This document shows, one piece after another, positions 61,473 through 64,000 of a DNA stretch of 64,000 nt (within the stretch, counting starts at the first letter, position 1; the number at the start of each line of letters is the position of its first letter). A program made the position numbers and the translations under genes. The stretch covers positions 37,472 through 101,471 of the forward strand of contig JBGPWL010000005.1 of assembly GCA_041492185.1 (NCBI GenBank). Direction: 5' to 3'. The notes under the pieces were generated by a model, which searched no databases, was not told the origin of the DNA, and worked only from the letters and a program-made list of their open reading frames with translations. The stretch comes from JAOAPY01 sp041492185. Lineage in GTDB: Bacteria; Acidobacteriota; Blastocatellia; Pyrinomonadales; Pyrinomonadaceae.

Positions 61473-63137
61473 TCACATCATTGGGCGCACGATGAGTTCT
61501 TTGAGCACGGTATTGGCGGGGTCAACTTCGATATTTGTCGGCGGACCATCGAGATGAAAATCTGCAACAGTTTCTTTGCCGGTCGGTTTTAGCAACACGA
61601 TCTGCGTACCTTTCGCGGTCGTTAACCGGATTGGAAGCGGGTCCGAAAATGCAGACCCTTGTTGAAGCTGTCGGGCAGTAATCCTTAACACGTTTGGGAG
61701 GAGCCAGTCCGTACGCACTTCATATTGGGGATGACCAACTCCATATACCCAGCGCGCAAAAAAATCTTTCAAATCACTGCCAGAAGACTTTTCCAGCGCG
61801 TCGCGAAGATCGTCGCTGGTTGCGGTTGCGTTTTTGTGTGTTAGGTAGTAATCGCGCAGCCCTCTGAAGAACGCATCGTCTCCCAACTGCGAACGCAGCA
61901 TGTGCAGCACCCACGCGCCCTTCTGATAGTTGTTCGGATTGAGTAGCGCCATTAAATCTTCAGTCTCGGTGTCGTGAATCGGTGTGCGCCGTTGCTTCTC
62001 ATAAGCGAAGTAGGCGTCCGCCGCGCGTTTCATATAAGCACGAAACGCATCCTCGCCATCAACTTGTTGTTCCATCAGGCCGGCAAAGTAAGTGGCAAAC
62101 CCTTCGCTCAACCAGAGGTCCGACCAGGTTGATTCGGTCACCGAATCGCCAAACCATTGGTGCGCGATCTCGTGCGCCACCACGTCTTCGAGGCGTTCCG
62201 GAATATTGAACGCGCGGCTCATTCTTTGGTCAGTCTTTGAGTCGAACAAGGTACTCGCGAAAACAATCGCGCTTGAGTTTTCCATACCGCCAAATCGCGT
62301 TGCTCCGACAATCAGCGCGAGTTTCTCGTAAGGGTACGGCGCGATGGTCTCACTGAAGAATTTCAACGACGGCGTGGCCGCGACAAATCCCCGCATCGCA
62401 GACCTGGTATCCGATTGCGGAACGTAATAAGAAAGCGGCGTGATCGCCGGCGGCTTCGGTTCGAGCTTCGCGTACTCGCCGACGGCAATCACCATGCAAT
62501 ACGCCGGAATCGGCACACCCTCGGTATAGGTCCACGTACGCAAGTTTGGCGAAGTGTCGCTCACTCGATCGAACCGGCCGTTAGCGACGACCAAATCTCT
62601 TGCCGGCGCAGTGACGCTGAACGTCACGGTCGCTTTCGCCGATGGATGATCGAGACAGGGAATCCAGTGATGCACGCGGTTGGGCCAGTTGTCGCCGGTT
62701 GCCGACGGCTTGCCGTCTTTGTCGGCAGTGAGAATCAAGCCGTCTCTCGGTTTGCCGTGATATTCAACGGCGATGACAACGCGACTGTCTTTGGCAGCAG
62801 GGTTCGCTAGGTGGACATTCAGCAAGCCGGGAGCGCGATCGAATTTTGCAACTTGTCCGCCGATCGTTACGGTGTCGATGTTCATCTCGCCAAAGTCGAG
62901 ATCAATTAGCGCCAGGCCTTCTCTCAATACCTGAATCGTGATCTCAGTTCGCGCTTTTGTAATCGTGGTGAGATCGTCATTAAGAGTTATCGCAACCTTG
63001 TAAGCGAGCGGACGCCACGCATCTACGGTGCGTTCGTGCCGCGTCGCGAGCACCGGCGTAGCGAAGCTGATAAGAAGTGCCGCCAGCAGCGACAGGCGAA
63101 CGCGCGTTACTGCTTCCAGCTCCCGCGAGGTATTCAT
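61473..63137 (-). CDS. M1 family aminopeptidase (secreted)
   Basis: A 554-residue zinc peptidase with signal peptide (LSLLAALLISFATPVLA). The N-terminal saddle domain (about 40-240) precedes the GAMEN-type substrate motif, here GGMEN (283-287), and the zinc site HEIAHQWFGD (322-331) with the third ligand Glu in WLSEGFATYF (345). A Tyr for transition-state stabilisation lies further on. It is shorter than full M1 enzymes because the C-terminal ARM/helical domain is reduced, a form common in bacteria. A GTG four codons upstream (63149) is an alternative start. It converges with the giant gene, with only 10 bases between stops and no terminator. Confidence 0.92.
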   Translation of the reverse strand: MNTSRELEAVTRVRLSLLAALLISFATPVLATRHERTVDAWRPLAYKVAITLNDDLTTITKARTEITIQVLREGLALIDLDFGEMNIDTVTIGGQVAKFDRAPGLLNVHLANPAAKDSRVVIAVEYHGKPRDGLILTADKDGKPSATGDNWPNRVHHWIPCLDHPSAKATVTFSVTAPARDLVVANGRFDRVSDTSPNLRTWTYTEGVPIPAYCMVIAVGEYAKLEPKPPAITPLSYYVPQSDTRSAMRGFVAATPSLKFFSETIAPYPYEKLALIVGATRFGGMENSSAIVFASTLFDSKTDQRMSRAFNIPERLEDVVAHEIAHQWFGDSVTESTWSDLWLSEGFATYFAGLMEQQVDGEDAFRAYMKRAADAYFAYEKQRRTPIHDTETEDLMALLNPNNYQKGAWVLHMLRSQLGDDAFFRGLRDYYLTHKNATATSDDLRDALEKSSGSDLKDFFARWVYGVGHPQYEVRTDWLLPNVLRITARQLQQGSAFSDPLPIRLTTAKGTQIVLLKPTGKETVADFHLDGPPTNIEVDPANTVLKELIVRPMM

Positions 63138-63171
63138 CGAGTTACCCACTGTTCGAGACGATTAAGGGCGT

Positions 63172-64000
63172 CTACGGCGCAACGAAATTGTACATAAGCA
63201 CGCCATTTACTTTTACTGGCTGTCCGGAAAGTTTCGTGGGCGAGAACCTCGCCTGATGAGCGGCGGCAACCGCCACTGCCTGCAACAACGGATGACCTGA
63301 TACTGCATGAGCGGCAATCACGTTACCATTTTCATCTATCAGCACCTGAACCACGACCGTGCCGGATGCATGCGCCTGACGCGCGATTGCCGGGTACGAA
63401 GGTTTCGGCAAGCTGAGCGCCTTGCCGTTCAGCACACCACCTGAGATGGGCGCGTGAGGAGAAGGTTTTGTTGCGGCTGGTGGTGTGTTCTGATTTGTTT
63501 GCGCTACACCGCCGGCAACACCGCCCCGTCCTGGTGCGATTGGAGCTGCGGCGTTCGGCGACTCTGCGCCAACTATGGTAGCAACTCCCTTTCTTACAGG
63601 CGGAACGTCAGCGCTTATCGAATCGATATCCACGAGCACATACTTGCCACCGAGCAGCGTAAAAGCATAGATCGCCCCGACCTTGCTGTTGCCCTGGCGG
63701 AAGTACACTTCATACGCCACGACTTCTGAAGCGTCGCCTTTGGGTTGAGTCATGAACTTGCCGAAATCATAGCCTTCGCTCCTGTCGAGATTTCCCCTGA
63801 TGTTCGCGCAGGTGCTGTCAACATCTCGCTTGTCCTCGCTGCTGCCGTCGTAGTGCGTTACGTCCTTACCGCTGCGACTTTGATCGGGACCGCGATACAT
63901 GATGTAGGCAGCGGCCGCGGCTTTGTTGTCGGCCTTGCAGAAAGCAAACAGATCTTTGATGCGAGTCTTGACCGCTTCCTCCTTGCTCGCCGGTGTTGAG
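63172..64000 (-). CDS. TonB C-terminal-domain protein (5' end outside window)
   Basis: The frame is open from the window edge (upstream residues include KDLFAFCKADNKAAAAAYI), so the beginning is missing; an internal ATG at 63900 is probably not the start. About 276 residues are visible. The first half has TCANIRGNLDRSEGYDF and a beta-rich stretch VAYEVYFRQGNSKVGAIYAF, then a Gly/Ala/Pro-rich linker, and the C-terminal ~85 residues form a TonB C-terminal domain (PSYPAIARQAHASGTVVVQV, DENGNVIAAHAVSGHPLLQ, ending VNGVLMYNF). This domain normally contacts TonB-dependent receptors. Fusion to other N-terminal modules, as here, is common in Acidobacteriota, and whether it energises transport is unclear. 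Confidence 0.85.
   Translation of the reverse strand, partial: STPASKEEAVKTRIKDLFAFCKADNKAAAAAYIMYRGPDQSRSGKDVTHYDGSSEDKRDVDSTCANIRGNLDRSEGYDFGKFMTQPKGDASEVVAYEVYFRQGNSKVGAIYAFTLLGGKYVLVDIDSISADVPPVRKGVATIVGAESPNAAAPIAPGRGGVAGGVAQTNQNTPPAATKPSPHAPISGGVLNGKALSLPKPSYPAIARQAHASGTVVVQVLIDENGNVIAAHAVSGHPLLQAVAVAAAHQARFSPTKLSGQPVKVNGVLMYNFVAP

Overview
The window looks like a chromosomal segment of an Acidobacteriota bacterium, most likely class Blastocatellia (Pyrinomonas/Blastocatella type). I infer this from gene content: a VWFA-related protein of the acidobacterial type, an Oar-like TonB-dependent receptor with an N-terminal carboxypeptidase-regulatory-like domain, the DUF1800/DUF1501 pair, an SBBP-repeat giant protein, a VPS10/sialidase-like propeller protein and a complete Tad locus. 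Coding density is high, GC is moderately high, and degenerate intergenic repeats are common. No rRNA genes, CRISPR arrays or intact transposase genes were seen.

Layout. 1-9.5 kb: the tail of an enoyl-CoA hydratase, a TonB-dependent receptor, a secreted hypothetical protein, then a minus-strand group with a two-subunit B12-dependent acyl-CoA mutase (substrate residues of the isobutyryl-CoA mutase type), an RsiV-like secreted protein, an FtsL/DivIC-like division protein and a phosphohexomutase. 10-28 kb: a sigma-54 activator followed by one long co-directional Tad (Flp pilus) cluster: two Flp pilins, prepilin peptidase, CpaB, secretin CpaC, TadG-like and two TadE-like pseudopilins, CpaE/TadZ, CpaF/TadA, TadB, TadC and TadD. 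The run continues into a non-canonical tail: an AAA+ ATPase of unknown role, a lytic transglycosylase, a duplicated-domain secreted protein and a VWFA-related protein. 28.3-33.1 kb: an MJ0619-type radical SAM protein (candidate membrane-spanning-lipid synthase), ribosomal protein S21, SurE, Pcm and DedA.

33.3-35.7 kb: a tRNA-Pro(CGG) whose 3' end is repeated 2.3 kb downstream (25 bp, one mismatch). The two copies bracket a small island with no integrase. It carries a PNP-superfamily nucleosidase fused to a C-terminal beta-rich region, plus an unknown partner protein. This is the best candidate in the window for an undescribed system, possibly a nucleotide-depleting defence module. 35.7-46.9 kb: L-lactate permease with a repeat-derived in-frame insertion, a large propeller protein, a prolyl oligopeptidase, a hemolysin III family protein, an MFS transporter and an AbiEii-type toxin/antitoxin-like pair. 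46.9-51.5 kb: a central carbon group (rpiB, pgi, gnd, glk) feeding glycolysis and the pentose phosphate pathway. 51.7-64 kb: the DUF1800/DUF1501 secreted pair, a 1911-residue multidomain secreted protein, an M1 aminopeptidase and a truncated TonB C-terminal-domain protein.

Several intergenic elements are built from inverted arms (19473-19570, 37432-37544, 49319-49402) and look like REP/BIME or MITE-type repeats. One sits directly upstream of cpaF, and another repeat family has entered a coding sequence. All calls come from reading the sequence and the translated frames; no database search was run.
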